A DNA stretch of 64,000 bases from Ailurus styani. Its lineage: Eukaryota; Chordata; Mammalia; Carnivora; Ailuridae. This document shows, piece after piece, positions 33,098-44,634 of this stretch (position 1 is the first letter of the stretch; every line of letters begins with the position of its first letter). The position numbers and the translations under genes were made by a program. The notes beneath the pieces were generated by a model that was not told the DNA's origin, searched no databases, and worked only from the letters and a program-made list of their open reading frames with translations. The stretch is taken from positions 5,809,305 to 5,873,304 of the forward strand of contig LNAC01000031.1 of assembly GCA_002007465.1 (NCBI GenBank), written 5' to 3'.

Positions 33098-35050
33098 GAC
33101 AAGGATGTCTTTTATTTAATGTTTACTGAAGGTCCTAGCCAGTGCAATAAAACAAAGGAAATAAAAGGGATGCAAGTAGGAAAGGGAGAGATAAACTATC
33201 CTTATTTGTAGATGACATGATGGTATAGATCTAAAACCATAAGGAATCTACAAAATAGCTACTAAATCTAATGAATAAGTTTAGGAAGATTGCAGGATAC
33301 AAGGTCAAAGTAAAAATCAGCATTTCTATATACAATAATAAACAAGTAACCATGAAAAGAATTTTAAATCTCCACTTAAAATAGCATAAAAGATACTCGG
33401 GAGTAAATTTTTTAAAAGAGGTGCAAGACCTGAACACTAAATCCTCTAAATCTCTAAATTCTCTACAGTCTCTAATCTCTAAATTGTATGCAATCCCAAT
33501 CAAAATCCAAACAACATTCTTTGAAGAAACTGACATGATTAAAAATTTATATTAAAAGGTAAAGGGCTCAGAATACCCAAGACAATTTTGAAAAAGGAGG
33601 ATGACATTGAAGGCATTTTATCACCTGGTTTGAATACTTAGTATAAAGCTACAGATCAAGACCATGTAAATCTTACATGAAAATAGGCATAGGCATATAT
33701 GGAAATGGATAATAATAATGAGTCCAGAAATTAACCCATACTTGCATGATCAACTCATTTTTGAGAAAGAGACCAAGGTAATTCAATGGAGAAAAAATAG
33801 TCTTTTCAACAAATAGTACTAGACCAACTGGTATCTATCTGTATGGGGTAAAATATTAGCTTTATCCTTACCTTCCATAAGGATTAACTCAAAAGGAATC
33901 TTAGGCTTAAACAGAGAACCTAAACTGCCAAACTTCTGATAAAAAGGAAAAGAGAAAATCTTTGTGACATTATTAAACAACATATAAGAAGCGCAAACTA
34001 TAAAAGAAGAAATAAAGCTCAAATGGACTCTCATCAACATTAAAAACTTTTGTTCTTCCAAAAGACAGTTAAGAAAACAAAATAAAAAAAAAACACACAC
34101 CAAGGCTAGAAAGAAATTTCCACAGAACATTCCTGACAAAAAGCTTGAATCCAGAATATATAAAGAATTTTTACAACTCAGGAAGAAAAGGACAAACAGC
34201 TACATTTTTAAAACAGAGGAAAGATTTAAACAGACACTTCACCAAAGATGACAGACATACGGCAAATAAACAGATAAAGATATTTAACATCACTGGTTAT
34301 CAAGGAAATGTAAATTACAACCACAGTGAGACTAAATACCTACAGAATGGCTAAAATTAAAAGGACTGACAATAGTAAATGCTAATATGGGTGTGGAGCT
34401 TCCATACGTTGCTAGTAGGAATGAAAAATGATACAGCCATTTTGGAAAAGAGTCTGAAAGTACTTCATAAGGTTAAACATATACATTTACCATATAGCCC
34501 AGCTATTCCACTTCTAGGTATTTTGCCCAAGTGAAGTAAAAACAAATTTCCACACAAAGATGTTGCTGCAAATGTTCATAGCAGCATTATTCATAATAGC
34601 CAAAAGAGAAGCAACCCTAAAATCTTTCAACTGTTGGATGGATAATCAAACCATGGTATATCCCCTATTATGAAAATACTACTTGGCAATAAAAAGGACA
34701 AAATATTAATAACTCAGACATGAACAGATCTCAAAAATGTGGTAAATGGAAGATTTTAAAAACCAAAGACAAGGTACTATATGATTCCAATAATACGAAT
34801 TTCTAGAAAAAGCAAAACTATGATGACATAAAGTAGATCAAGTGACTGCCTACAGCCAGAATTGGAAAATGTTACTGAGTAACAAAGAAGCATGAAAAAA
34901 CTTTTTAGCATGAGGAAACTTTTTTTTGTATTATCAATTATAGAGTTTCAGTCAATTTAATTGTATGAAATTACCAAAATTCTTTAAACTCTTCACTTCA
35001 AATTTATGAATTTTATGACATATAAATAGTACTTCAATAAAAATTCCTTA

Positions 35051-35890
35051 AAAAAATTATTTTAACATATGGAGTTTCCCAAGAATTCAGTGGTATAATT
35101 TAGAAGAGGTCTCTTATCTGTACTTTATCTTTTCGTTTTTAAAGATTTGTTCTTAAAGTTTTTCCTCAACTACAGGATTAAAAATAATGCCTAGTCAAAG
35201 GTCTATAAATGTAAGCCTATTATTAGTCATTTAACTATTTGGATATTTTCTTTTTATGGAAGAGGCCAAAGGAGGGCTAAAACTGTCTAAAAGCTTTAGA
35301 AGTGATTCAGCCTCCTTTATAAAGAAAACACTGCTCTTTTAAGAATGTATTCAGGGGATCCTGGATTTTGGTACCAAAGGATATAATCATATAGAAGTTA
35401 TTCTGTGATTTTTGTTTTCTTCTTTGTTTTTTGGACTGTAATAATTCTAGCTAAGAACACTGATAATATAGAGGATAGTGACTGGTGGGAAATATGCAAT
35501 TAAGGGAGCTTACAAATCATGCTGCGTTGGAAAGGGCAATGTGATTCTGCTGTTGTAATTATCAGGGAGACAAAGAAGCATGTTCTTATTTGTCTGCCTT
35601 TCTATGTACCTCTTGAAAATGCCTTTTTCCCAACCTTACCCACTTTAGTGGTCCATTTAATCAACTTGATACAAAATTACTACTATTACTAATAGACAGT
35701 CAAATGTTATAGAGACAGAAACATCTACTGAATACAAGTCAATATATTAACCAAATGGTGCCTTTCCAATATGGTTATGCAAATGCCCAATCTATTGATT
35801 CTTTTGGCTTCCATTTAATCTTTCATAGTCTCTTCAACACTTTGAGCCTCAACACCATTTTCTGAGCTAATATTAAATCACTACATAGAA
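35051..35890. other. Unassigned AT-rich unique sequence
   Basis: No repeat or exon recognised. Confidence 0.4.
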
Positions 35891-35903
35891 AATTGGACAT
35901 TTC

Positions 35904-36114
35904 AGGCACCTGGGTGGCTCAGTGGGTTAAAGTCTCTGCCTTCGGCTCAGGTCATGATCCCAGGGTCCTGGGATCGAGGCCTGCATCGGGCTCCCTGTTC
36001 AGCGGAGAGCCTGCTTCCTCCTCTCTCTCTGCCTGCCTCTCTGCCTACTTGTAATCTGATCTCTCTCTCTGTGTGTGTCAAATAAATAAGTAAAATCTTA
36101 AAAAAAAAAAAGAT
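35904..36114 (+). mobile_element. CAN SINE, young subtype
   Basis: Full-length copy with TCAGTGGGTTAAAGTCTCTGCC, TGCCTACTTGTAATCTGATC and AAATAAATAAGTAAAATCTTAAAAAA tail. Perfect 13-bp target duplication AATTGGACATTTC at 35891-35903 and 36115-36127, so a fairly recent insertion. Confidence 0.98.
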
Positions 36115-36127
36115 AATTGGACATTTC

Positions 36128-37439
36128 TAGGTCTTTGGAACTTAGCAGAATCAATATATTGAAGGTAATCTTCTTAAATGAATGACTGTAACCTAAGAGA
36201 TGTTATCTAAGTAACTACAAATTATCTACTTATTTTTTACTTTGGTTCCTATTTATTTTATTTAAGTTGTTGAGTAATTATTTTTTTTAAAAGAAAACCA
36301 AATTTTCCTAGCTGTTCTATGCTGAGCAGATTTACTACAACATGCCATATCAGGTATTTCCATCTTAAATATCCAAATATATATCCAATAAAATATCCAA
36401 ATATATAAGTAGGATTAATTAAGAAAAGATATGAGATTACTTTTCAAATATTTGGAGGTTTCTTACCTACCATGGGAGATGGTCTTGGTTTTGAAGTTTT
36501 AACTGGACAATTTAATTGAATTAGGTAATTTCATAAAATTAAACTGGATTAAATTGGTTGTATGATTATATCTCCACAATCAAGATACAGCAAAGTTCCC
36601 TCATTCTAAAAAGATTTTCTCTTGCCTCTTTGTTCTCAGTAACATTTTCCACCTCTGACTCTAGTTAGTAATTTACCTACCATGGGAGATGGTCTTCTTT
36701 TGAGCTGTTTTAGAAGATAATTTTTACTAATGGAGAGGAGTTAAAGAGATACCAGAATGGCTTAAGGAAGAACATTCTGACAGATGTTAACCATCAGTTA
36801 GAAAGGTCTGAATACTTGCAAACTTAAATCGATGCCTCAAAGTCTCTTCCCATTCCAGTGTTCTCAGACTCTCCTGAATGCTTTGGAAGGGCATGTTCTA
36901 GTTAATTGCATTTTCTGAATAACCCTAAATTAACTCTGGGTGATTCTTCAGGTTTTTGTTTCAAATATTTGGTGAAAAGTCTCTACAAAATGTGTTACCA
37001 TGGTGTCCTGTCATATTTTCCCAGTGTACATTACGTTAGATTTGTTTTCTTTGATGATTGAGAATGTTGTGATGACTTGGGAGTCACCATCATTTTTGAA
37101 CATTAATCATCACTGATAAAATTATCAGTGTAGAGTATGAGGGAGTTTAGGTCCTGTAATTTGCTTTTTAAAAAAGGACTTCCCCTTCTCAGTTTTCTGT
37201 TTTTCATTTCCCTCCACCGCCCCCATACCCTTTCTTTCCACTGTCTGTCTCCTGTGCCATCAACTGGTTTGCTAATGTGAATCTGAGCTGGTTAAAAATG
37301 CCAGTGTTCTTTCCTGTTTGTCTTCATGCCTTCTAACCAGATTTTTAAATTTACCTTTTTCTTCTTCCTATTTAACAACCACTTCCTTCCTAAGACTTAT
37401 CCTTATTACATGCCTGCATGCATTAATTCAACAGCCTCC
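36128..37439. other. Unassigned unique sequence with a split 24-bp direct repeat
   Basis: AT-rich. A perfect 24-bp string starting TTACCTACCATGGGAG occurs at 36463-36486 and 36673-36696. Local AAATATCCAAATATATA repetition at 36367-36410. No gene. Confidence 0.5.
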
Positions 37440-37990
37440 TTGTTTCCAGTCTCTCCCAATTCTGATTCACCTTTTTATTTCACTGTCAAACTAAGCTTGT
37501 ACTAATTCAGGATTTCATTTCTCAGCTCAAGAACTTGCAGTGATTTCCTATTACATGATCCATCAAGTCCAACTATTCCCTCCAGGTTTTTAAATCCCTC
37601 TACAAATGGCTCTATGGCATGACTTCAGATTCATTTGTTGTTCTACACACACTGGCCCTTCTCTGCCTCTGGAACATGTTACTATTCTCATATCTTTACC
37701 TGAAATGACACTGTTGCTCAGTCATCTTTTCTCTATCCAAACTGAAGGCATCCTTCAAGTGCCACTTAATTCGCAAAAGCTTCTCTGGCAGCTCCTATCC
37801 ATACTAACCTTTTTTTCATATCCATACCTTCAAATTTCTAATGCACTGGAGAATGCTTTTCTCTCAATGACTCCTTCATTTTTGCACGTTAGCTCTACCT
37901 CTGTGCTAGGCTGTGAGGTCTCCGAGGGCAGAGACCAGGTCTTACATTGAATTTGTTTCCCCAATAACGTTAAGTGAATGCAGGGCACAT
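37440..37990 (+). mobile_element. L2 (LINE2), 3' part
   Basis: TACTAATTCAGG.., CCTCTACAAATGGCTCTATGGCATGA, CACTGGCCCTTCTCTGCCTC, GGCATCCTTCAAGTGCCACTTAAT, GGTCTCCGAGGGCAGAGACCAGG and a terminal GTTAAGTGAATGCAGGGCACATAGTG: an almost continuous L2 3' end in sense orientation. The 114-codon frame 37606-37950 is this element. Confidence 0.75.
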
Positions 37991-38629
37991 AGTGCACAGC
38001 TTTCCTAACTTTAGAGTATACTTTTCACGTACTCACTAACTATATATTCCATATATAAGCCAAACTGTAGGTGTTTAATTAGTTTGTTTATCACACATTC
38101 ACAACATCACTGTCATTCAGTGTCCTTAAAATCTCCTCTCACCTTTTCTTTCCTTCCAAATGCAAATATTATTCATTACTTTATGAAGATCCTATACCAG
38201 TAAAGGACAGAAAACCATAAAAACAAAAGTATGAATCATCTATACTATATCTATATTCTATAAAGGCAATCTTTAACTATTAAAGGTTTTGTACAGTTTT
38301 TTAAAAATTAACAATGACCTAAATTTATTAAACAAATAAAATAGAGACCCTCAGTCCCTTATCTGCAATTCTGAGATACAAAAAGCTCTTAAGCTCTAAG
38401 TCTTTATAAACTTTTAGTCTTAATTCAGTCCACTTGAAATGAATGGTTTGCTGCAGATATATTAATGTGTTTGGTACAGGGTACTACCCTAGACTCTGGT
38501 AGGAATGTTACTTAATAAACAGGGTATACATTGTATTCCCTTTCTAAAATTTAAATAAATCTAAATTCTGAAAATGACCAGAGGGGTGTCAGGTAAGGCA
38601 TTGTGGGCCTAGAATACATTTGTTTCATT
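37991..38629. other. Unassigned AT-rich sequence
   Basis: No feature recognised. Confidence 0.4.
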
Positions 38630-38790
38630 TAATCCTCCAAATAATGTTATAAAGTAGCTACTATTATTATTATTTCCATCTCCTAGATAAGAAAACTCAG
38701 ATGCAGAGAAACTAAGTGATTTGATGGTCTGTGGTAAGACTGAAGCTCTTGTTTTCTAATTTTAAGTCCTATGCCCTTTTCTATGCCAAT
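38630..38790 (-). mobile_element. MIR SINE, antisense
   Basis: CTACTATTATTATTATTTCCATCTCCTAGATAAGAAAACTCAGATGCAGAGAAACTAAGTGATTTG is the reverse-complemented MIR core (GATGAGGAAACTGAGGCACAGAG...). Ends with TTTAAGTCCTATGCCC. Confidence 0.75.
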
Positions 38791-39314
38791 ACCTTGAACA
38801 GATGCTTCCGAGTTTCTACTTGTTAAGCATCATAATAATCCATAATTTACATGGGTTCTGCTCTGTGCTTGTCCAGGACATGCAGTCCAGGTACTATGAA
38901 TTTGCAAGCTTGTAGTGCTGAATGGGGAACTGTTGAATATTAATTGCTGAAATAAGACCAGGATAGAGAAACAGGCCTTCCAGGTACTTGGAACATGAGA
39001 AAAACCAAAATAAAGGGTGGGCTCTGGCATTTGCTCCAGTAGCTACAGGTAGAATATGTGGAGGGCATCTAAAGGCATATGGAATCAATAGAGGAAAAAT
39101 ATTTAATACATGGTTTCTTTGTAAATTCAGAGAAGCACTTAAATGATGCATATATCTCTAAACCAAACTTTATATTCTTTTGATATATACCCATCATTAA
39201 GTTGTCAGAATCCTCAAGGCTTTCTGTAGCTAATTAATATCTTCAGCCGTAGAAGTATATGTGATACAAATTTAAGTATACTGTAAAGATACTCGATGTA
39301 GTATATTTTAGAGT
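38791..39314. other. Unassigned sequence
   Basis: Overlapping minus frames at 38830-39151 show no recognisable family. Confidence 0.35.
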
Positions 39315-39655
39315 AATGGTCTCCCAATGAATCACAACTCCCAGGATACCACATTTTCTCTGAGCTTAGCCAAATGAGTTGATTTGGTCAGTGGACTTCA
39401 GTAAAGATAAGAGAAGAATCTTGATCAATACTTGTGTTAGGGCTGTGCTCTTGGAATCTTGAAACCACCATATTATAAAGAAGACTGGCATAAAAGCCCA
39501 GACAGAGACCCAGACCATCCACCTGAGCTGCCAGTGAGTGAGTCTAGGCAGGACAAACAGAACTGCCTAGAGAACTGTGAGAAATAATAAATTTTGTTGT
39601 TTTAATTCACTAAGTTTGGAGTGCCGTGTTACACAGAAAACAGATACACCTAGCT
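39315..39655 (+). mobile_element. MaLR-type (MLT1-like) LTR fragment
   Basis: Ends with AACTGTGAGAAATAATAAATTTTGTTGTTTTAATTCACTAAGTTTGGAGTGCCGTGTTACACAG, the typical MLT1 3' end including its AATAAA polyadenylation signal. The 5' part (ACTTCAGTAAAGATAAGAG, GCTCTTGGAATCTTGAAACC) is consistent but more eroded. No internal retroviral part. Confidence 0.65.
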
Positions 39656-40184
39656 GCCAGCTTTTCATTTGGGGAGGTCACCTCATTCTGAGTTGTGGAT
39701 TCTTCATGGGCAAAGTACAGAAGGTACAAACTTAAGATGAAATGATTTCAATAGATACCAAAAATTAAGGGTCCTCTTAGACCTGTGCATTTAAAGTTTA
39801 GTACTTCCTAAAGACTATAGACACGTGCATATATATACCTGTATATGTGTGTGTGTTCATATATATATGAGCATTTTAGAAAATTTCATTCCTCTTTAAT
39901 ATAATTTACATAATAGTATAAAAACCTATACATAAGCTTCTTAAATATTTGCATATATAAAGAATAGGAGATTCTGTTGACCATGGAGATGTAGTGTGTA
40001 TTCCTTTTAGAGTAAGAACAGAAAGCAGATAAGACATTAATACAAAGAGTATGAGGTATATATTTGTGTGAGTGGTTAATTTGTTTAAAGTTAGAAAAAA
40101 ATAAACCATAAATGGGATGGCATTAGGTTGGCTTTCCAGAATGAGAACACTTCTAAGAAAATGGCAAAAGAACTCCTTGAGTAG
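39656..40184. other. Unassigned sequence with TA/TG-rich patch
   Basis: Alternating TATA/TGTG near 39825-39872. Otherwise AT-rich without recognised features. Minus frame at 39906-40109 is not gene-like. Confidence 0.4.
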
Positions 40185-40397
40185 GGTGCCTGGGTGGGCT
40201 CAGTGGGTTAAAGCCTCTGCCTTAGGCTCAGGTCATGATCTCGGGGTCCTGGGATCAAGTCCCGCATCGGGCTCCCTGCTCAGCAAGGAGCTTGCTTCCT
40301 CCTCTCTCTCTGCCTGCCTCTCTGCCTACTTGTGATCTCTCTCTGTCTGTCATATAAATAAATTTAAAAAAAATCTTTAAAATAAAAGAAAAAAGAG
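40185..40397 (+). mobile_element. CAN SINE, young subtype, inserted in L2
   Basis: GGTGCCTGGGTGGGCTCAGTGGGTTAAAGCCTCTGCC, TCAAGTCCCGCATCGGG, TGCCTACTTGTGATCTCTC and ATAAATAAATTTAAAAAAAATC tail. Target duplication AAAAGRACTCCTTGAGTAG-type at 40166-40184 and 40391-40409 with one mismatch (19 bp; the A-rich start is shared with the tail). Confidence 0.97.
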
Positions 40398-40510
40398 CTC
40401 CTTGAGTAGAGGGATGGTGTGTCTCTTAGGCATGCTTACATTCCAAGTGTATAGCTTGTTGCTTGGCCCATAGTAAATGTCTAATAAATGTCCAATAGAT
40501 AAATAACTAC
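40398..40510 (+). mobile_element. L2 3' terminal fragment
   Basis: CTCCTTGAGTAGAGGGATGGTGTGTCT (GCTCCTTGAGGGCAGGGAC block) to GCTTGGCCCATAGTAAATGTCTAATAAATG, the L2 terminus. The preceding SINE inserted into its start. Confidence 0.65.
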
Positions 40511-40679
40511 CAAATGAAGCTAATTATAATAGAAACCATAGGCAAACATTTCTGAATCCTCGTGTTTAAGGTTGGAAAACAAACTGCATCAAGTTTAGAA
40601 TACTCACAGAATGGGTCATCACAGTTTTGTAGAATTAAAAGTTTAATTCCCACATTTGAAGAAAAGAACTAAGTTTTGA

Positions 40680-40850
40680 TTCAGCCAACTGAAATTTAAA
40701 TTCTAGCTTGGTCACTGGTCAGATGTGTGGCCTGATAAAAGTATATAAAGAATTCTGGTTTCCTTAACTGTAAAAATGGGAATGATAATATTTATTCTGA
40801 ATCGTTTTAGGATTAAATGAGATAGTATTTATGTTAGGGACATTAGCACC
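40680..40850 (+). mobile_element. MIR SINE
   Basis: TTCTAGCTTGGTCACTGGTCAGATGTGTGGCC, TCTGGTTTCCTTAACTGTAAAAATGGGAATGATAATA and AGGATTAAATGAGATAGTATTTATG follow MIR. Confidence 0.75.
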
Positions 40851-41109
40851 CAAAGCTTGGTAATCCTTCCTTGCTCTCTGCTTCCTCCCTTCCATCCTTA
40901 ACATTTATAAAAGCTTTCGAAAGGAGCAAACTCTGGCTGTACTTTTGATGTAGTCTGAGCCTGGGTCAGAAAAAAACAAAAGGAAGAAAGATTCTTCTTG
41001 TTTTTCTATGCTAAGGAACATAAGAACAGTTGGGGCAGAGCAAGAGGGATGTCAGCTGTAAGAAAGGCTGTAACTACTAAGAACCTGTTTTGTATCTTTC
41101 TAGAGATAC

Positions 41110-41780
41110 TAATGCGCTACCTGCCTATTCATTCATTCTCCAAACACTTGCTGAGCAGTATTACCAAGTGCTTCACTAAGTTCTGGAATTGTTGAGATAG
41201 TCGATTTAGTTCTGCCCTTGAAAGGGGAGGGGCAACATAACAGGAAAGAAAGATGGACAAAATAATTGCAAATAATCTCTCAAGGTATGTAACATTGGAA
41301 GTAAATAATCACATACTTGTGTATAACCAAAGCATAGGATAACTTGCCTGTGGGAAGCAGAGGAGGAGACTGGAGACAGCTGGACAGAGAAAACTTAACT
41401 GAAGAGGGGCTATTTCAACTTATATCCCGAAAGATCAATAATTCACAGGGAAAACCACCTATTCTCTGGAATGTACAAAGAAGGGTAGATGTGAGCCAGC
41501 AGAGTCTGCAGTAAGAGCTGAAGGTCCTACTAAGGGGTAGGATGGAAGAAGTATGGGGATCAGTGAGGTTGGATATGTGAGTAGGATTCAAATCATCAAG
41601 GGATTTGTATGTTCCGATAAGGAGTTTAAACATCTTTCTGTCGGCAATGGCAAGTCACTAATAAAAAGCCATAAAAGGGACGCAACTAGACTTTAGTCCG
41701 CAGAGGTGAAGGCAGCTCCCAGCAGCTGGTGTCCAGAAAGCAGAGAGATGAGGAAAATCAAGTTAAACCTAACCTGTAGA
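41110..41780 (-). mobile_element. L2 (LINE2), antisense
   Basis: TATTCATTCATTCTCCAAACACTTGCTGAGCAGTATTACCAAGTGCTTCACTAAG is the reversed L2 end. CATCAAGGGATTTGTATGTTCCGATAAGGAGTTTAAAC near 41596 and AATGGCAAGTCACTAATAAAAAG near 41645 match the GTAAGGAGTTTGGATTTTATCC / AATGGGAAGCCATTGAAGGG blocks. Good continuity over about 650 bp. Confidence 0.75.
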
Positions 41781-42019
41781 TATCAACTGCCCCACACTAG
41801 GGATCATCCAAATCAAATGGAAACCTTTAAAACCCCTGAGGACCTTTTCATCTTTAGCCAGGGTTAAAGTACAAAGCATGAAATGGATGGATCAAGATTT
41901 CAAGTCCTCCCACTGCATCAAGTTTTTAAAATATGCTGGTTCCCATTCTCTTTCCATTGCTGCAGGTTTGTTCTCTCCTAGATTTCTTCCTGGCTGGAAG
42001 TGCCATGGCATGTCTTACA
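41781..42019. other. Unassigned sequence
   Basis: Possibly an eroded hAT fragment (AATGGAAACCTTTAAAACCCCTGAGG) but not assignable. Confidence 0.3.
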
Positions 42020-42410
42020 GCAGTAATACATTAGGTTAATAAAGCAATTATTTAATTGACTCTAATTTCATTGGCATTCCTATTAGCTAAAGGAAAGGGG
42101 TTCAATCACTGTTTGCATTTGTAAAGCCAATATTATGGTTTAAATTATGGCCTTCGGATGAATTTGAAAATTGAAGCCTGATAATCCTTAAAGCAATATT
42201 TACAGAGGACTCTTTGTCTTTGTAAAGAATAAAGGGAATGGAAACAAGAGCATATTAAATCAGAGGGGCTTTTAAATATTCATTTTGCAATCAGCTTCAC
42301 CAGTTTCCAGGCCACTATCTAACTTCATAATTCTCTTTATGGAGAAATACCAAATTTCTTGCTTTAATTATCCTATGAAATACAAATTATTGCTTCACAT
42401 TCTTTTTTCT
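42020..42410. promoter_or_regulatory. Candidate conserved non-coding element
   Basis: Clean, repeat-free block with GCAATTATTTAATTGAC at 42044-42060, CATTGGCATTCCTATTAGC near 42070, CTTTGTCTTTGTAAAG near 42212 (two Sox/TCF-like CTTTG cores) and ATTCATTTTGCAATCAGC near 42279. The combination of POU/homeodomain-like and Sox-like words and the sharp edges against L2 and microsatellite flanks suggest an enhancer. Inference only. Confidence 0.35.
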
Positions 42411-42760
42411 GATTCTGGAGTACAGCGATTCCAGATATAATGCTTATAATGCGAATATTCTTCCTCAAAAGAAGTATCTTGAGACATACTGCTAAAATCA
42501 GTAATTTGAAAACGGAGACATTTTGAATAGGTAGCTTCTGATTTAAAATGGACTCTCCCTAACATTCTCTAATAAAATCTCTTCCAATTACTCAATAAAA
42601 CTCCAACTTCAAAATTAATCAGTATACCTGTTGTCAGTGGTTTTCCATGAATCACAAGATGATAAAAATGGTCTACTTTGAAGATGAATGATCCAAAGAA
42701 CCCAAATGGTGCTCGTGAAAAGAGCCTCTAGCTTAAAGAAAAGTAAAAAACACTCTGGAA
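42411..42760. other. Unassigned AT-rich sequence
   Basis: No feature recognised. Confidence 0.4.
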
Positions 42761-42793
42761 ACACACGCGCACGCGCACACGCACACACACACG
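42761..42793. repeat. (CA)n tract with CG steps, Z-DNA-type
   Basis: Strict purine/pyrimidine alternation for about 33 bp beginning ACACACGCGCACGCGCACAC, with six CG steps. CpG-containing alternation is the strongest Z-forming sequence type. The minus frame over it (Ala-Arg/Cys-Ala repeats) is not a gene. Confidence 0.95.
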
Positions 42794-43194
42794 TAAAGAG
42801 AAAAGTAATATCCTTAATGTAGAGATCAGACAAAAATGTTAGAACACTCAGTCTGCTGGTGTATCCTCAGTACACAGGAGGCATAGCCTCTGTGAACAAA
42901 CTGTAGGAAGCCTTAGGTTACAATCTGTAAGGCAAAAAAGAGAAACAATGAGATGTAACAAGAGGCCAGAGTGAAAATGGAAGTGGATAATAACATCTGG
43001 GGGTAGGAGGAATGATTTAAATTGGCACTAAAGAAAATCAAATTAATGATATATGGGACTTAGTTTCAAGAAAGAGAAAAAATAGACTTAAAGCATCCAT
43101 GCAGGAAAAAAGTAAAGCAGGTTACCTAAAAAGGGACAAAGATTAGGGTGGCCTCAAAGTTGTTTGAAGCAGTGGAGCCATGAGATGATGGCAC
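42794..43194. other. Unassigned sequence
   Basis: A-rich, no feature recognised. Confidence 0.4.
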
Positions 43195-44372
43195 ATATAC
43201 AGCATTTTTTTTAGCGTCGTCTTTTTAAATTTTGACTTACAAAAAAGTGGCAAAAATAGTGCACAGATTTCCCATATACCTTCAATCAGATTCCCCTTCG
43301 GTTCAACATCTTATGTAACCAAAGAACATTTATCAATACTAAGACATTAACCTTGGGACACTACTATTACACTAAAGTAGAGACCCTTCTACAGATTTCA
43401 CAAGTTTTCCTACTAATGTCCTATTGTTTCTGGATCCCATGCTGCATTTAGTTGTCATGTCTCTGTTTCCTCCAATCTGTGGCAGTTCCTGAATCTTTGA
43501 CTCTCGTGACCTTAATACTTCCAAAGGTTCACGGTCAGTTATTTTGTAGACTCTGCTGCAATTTGGGCTTGTCTGATGCTTTCTTGTGATTAGTTTAAAA
43601 CTATGCGTTATTGGGAAGGAAGATCATAGAGGCTGTGTGCCCCTCTCAGTGTATCACCCCAGGCATTACATAGTATCAGTATGTCTTATTACTGGTGATA
43701 TTACTCACTATCACTTGATTAAGCTAGGGTTTGTTAGGATTCTCTACCATTTTTACTATTTTTCCTTTTTTTTTTTTTTCAAATGTGGGGGAGAAACTTT
43801 GATCTAATGCAAATATCCTGTTTTTGCATAAACTTCCACCCTCGAATTTTAGCATCCATTGTGTGGCAACTATTACTGTGGTATTTTAATGATAATTTCT
43901 ATTTCCCTCAGGTCCTCATATTTATTAATTGTAATTGTTACTTAAGGGAGAGTTGTCACTTCTTCCCCATTTATTCAGTTGTTTTTATTAGTATAGATTC
44001 ATTAAAAATTAATTATTTGACTATAATCTGATGCTATCGTTATTTATTTTGTTGCTCAAGCTATTCTAGCTTTGGCAACTGGCAACTTTTTCAGGATGCT
44101 CACATGCCCTTTTGATACACACCTATCGTTTTTCCTGCCCTGGTCCTAGAAACAGGTATTATCCCAAGGAGTCCTGTTTCTTTTATTGAAGAATGGAATT
44201 TAGAAACCAAGTTTTAGGTGCGGGCTTTGCTCATTGCTACTAGGAACCTAGTAGTGGATGAACCTAGGAAATACATGTATGGACACTAGCCCCTGCATAC
44301 ATACATTCAGAGTTCATTTCTGTATCGTTTACATGTAAATTAAAAAAAGTTCATACTGATACCTCCAATTTT

Positions 44373-44634
44373 TGTAAGATTTTATTTATTTATTTGACAG
44401 AGATTACAAGTAGGCAGAGAGGCAGGCAGAGAGAGAGGAGGAAGCAGGCTCCCAGCTGAGCAGGGAGCCCAATGCCGGGCTTGATCCCAGGACACTGAGA
44501 TCATGACCTGAGGCAAAGGCAGAGACTTTAACCCACTGAGCCACCCAGGTGCCCCGNGCTTGATCCCAGGACGCTGAGATCATGACCTGAGGCAAAGGCA
44601 GAGACTTTAACCCACTGAGCCACCCAGGTGCCCC
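44373..44634 (-). mobile_element. CAN SINE, young subtype, with duplicated head at an N
   Basis: Minus-oriented SINE in L1ME. Perfect 15-bp target duplication GATACCTCCAATTTT at 44358-44372 and 44635-44649. The head half (44479-44556) is repeated after an N at 44557 as 44558-44635, differing at one base (GACACTG versus GACGCTG). A true element would have one copy, so real length is about 185 bp. Confidence 0.95.
44557..44557. other. Single ambiguous base between two 78-bp copies
   Basis: Looks like a contig join with unmerged overlap; see the finding. Confidence 0.85.

Larger units (their letters stand above)
32480..35050 (+). mobile_element. L1 LINE, 3' half (ORF2 remnant and 3' UTR)
   Basis: 5'-truncated L1 in sense orientation. 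The reverse-transcriptase part starts near 32520 (AATCCATCAGTGCAGTTCACC, TTCATGATAAAAACTCTCAGC). The catalytic region reads LSLFVDDMM at 33196-33222, where active L1 has F-A-D-D, followed at once by a stop. Later blocks include GCAATCCCAATCAAAATCC near 33490, GACACTTCACCAAAGATG near 34234, CCATATAGCCCAGCTATTCCACTTCTAGG near 34490 and CTAGAAAAAGCAAAACTATGATGACA near 34803, then a short 3' UTR. Many stops and indels, dead. A SINE plus microsatellite splits it. Minus frames at 33231-33536 and 33819-34139 are antisense shadows. Confidence 0.93.

Noticed and set aside
33819..34139. 106-codon minus frame
   Set aside because: Antisense shadow of L1 ORF2 sequence.
44404..44595. Peptide-like frames shared by several SINEs
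   Set aside because: Similar peptides recur at 40117, 44404, 56421 and 62814 because they are the same SINE consensus, not a gene family.
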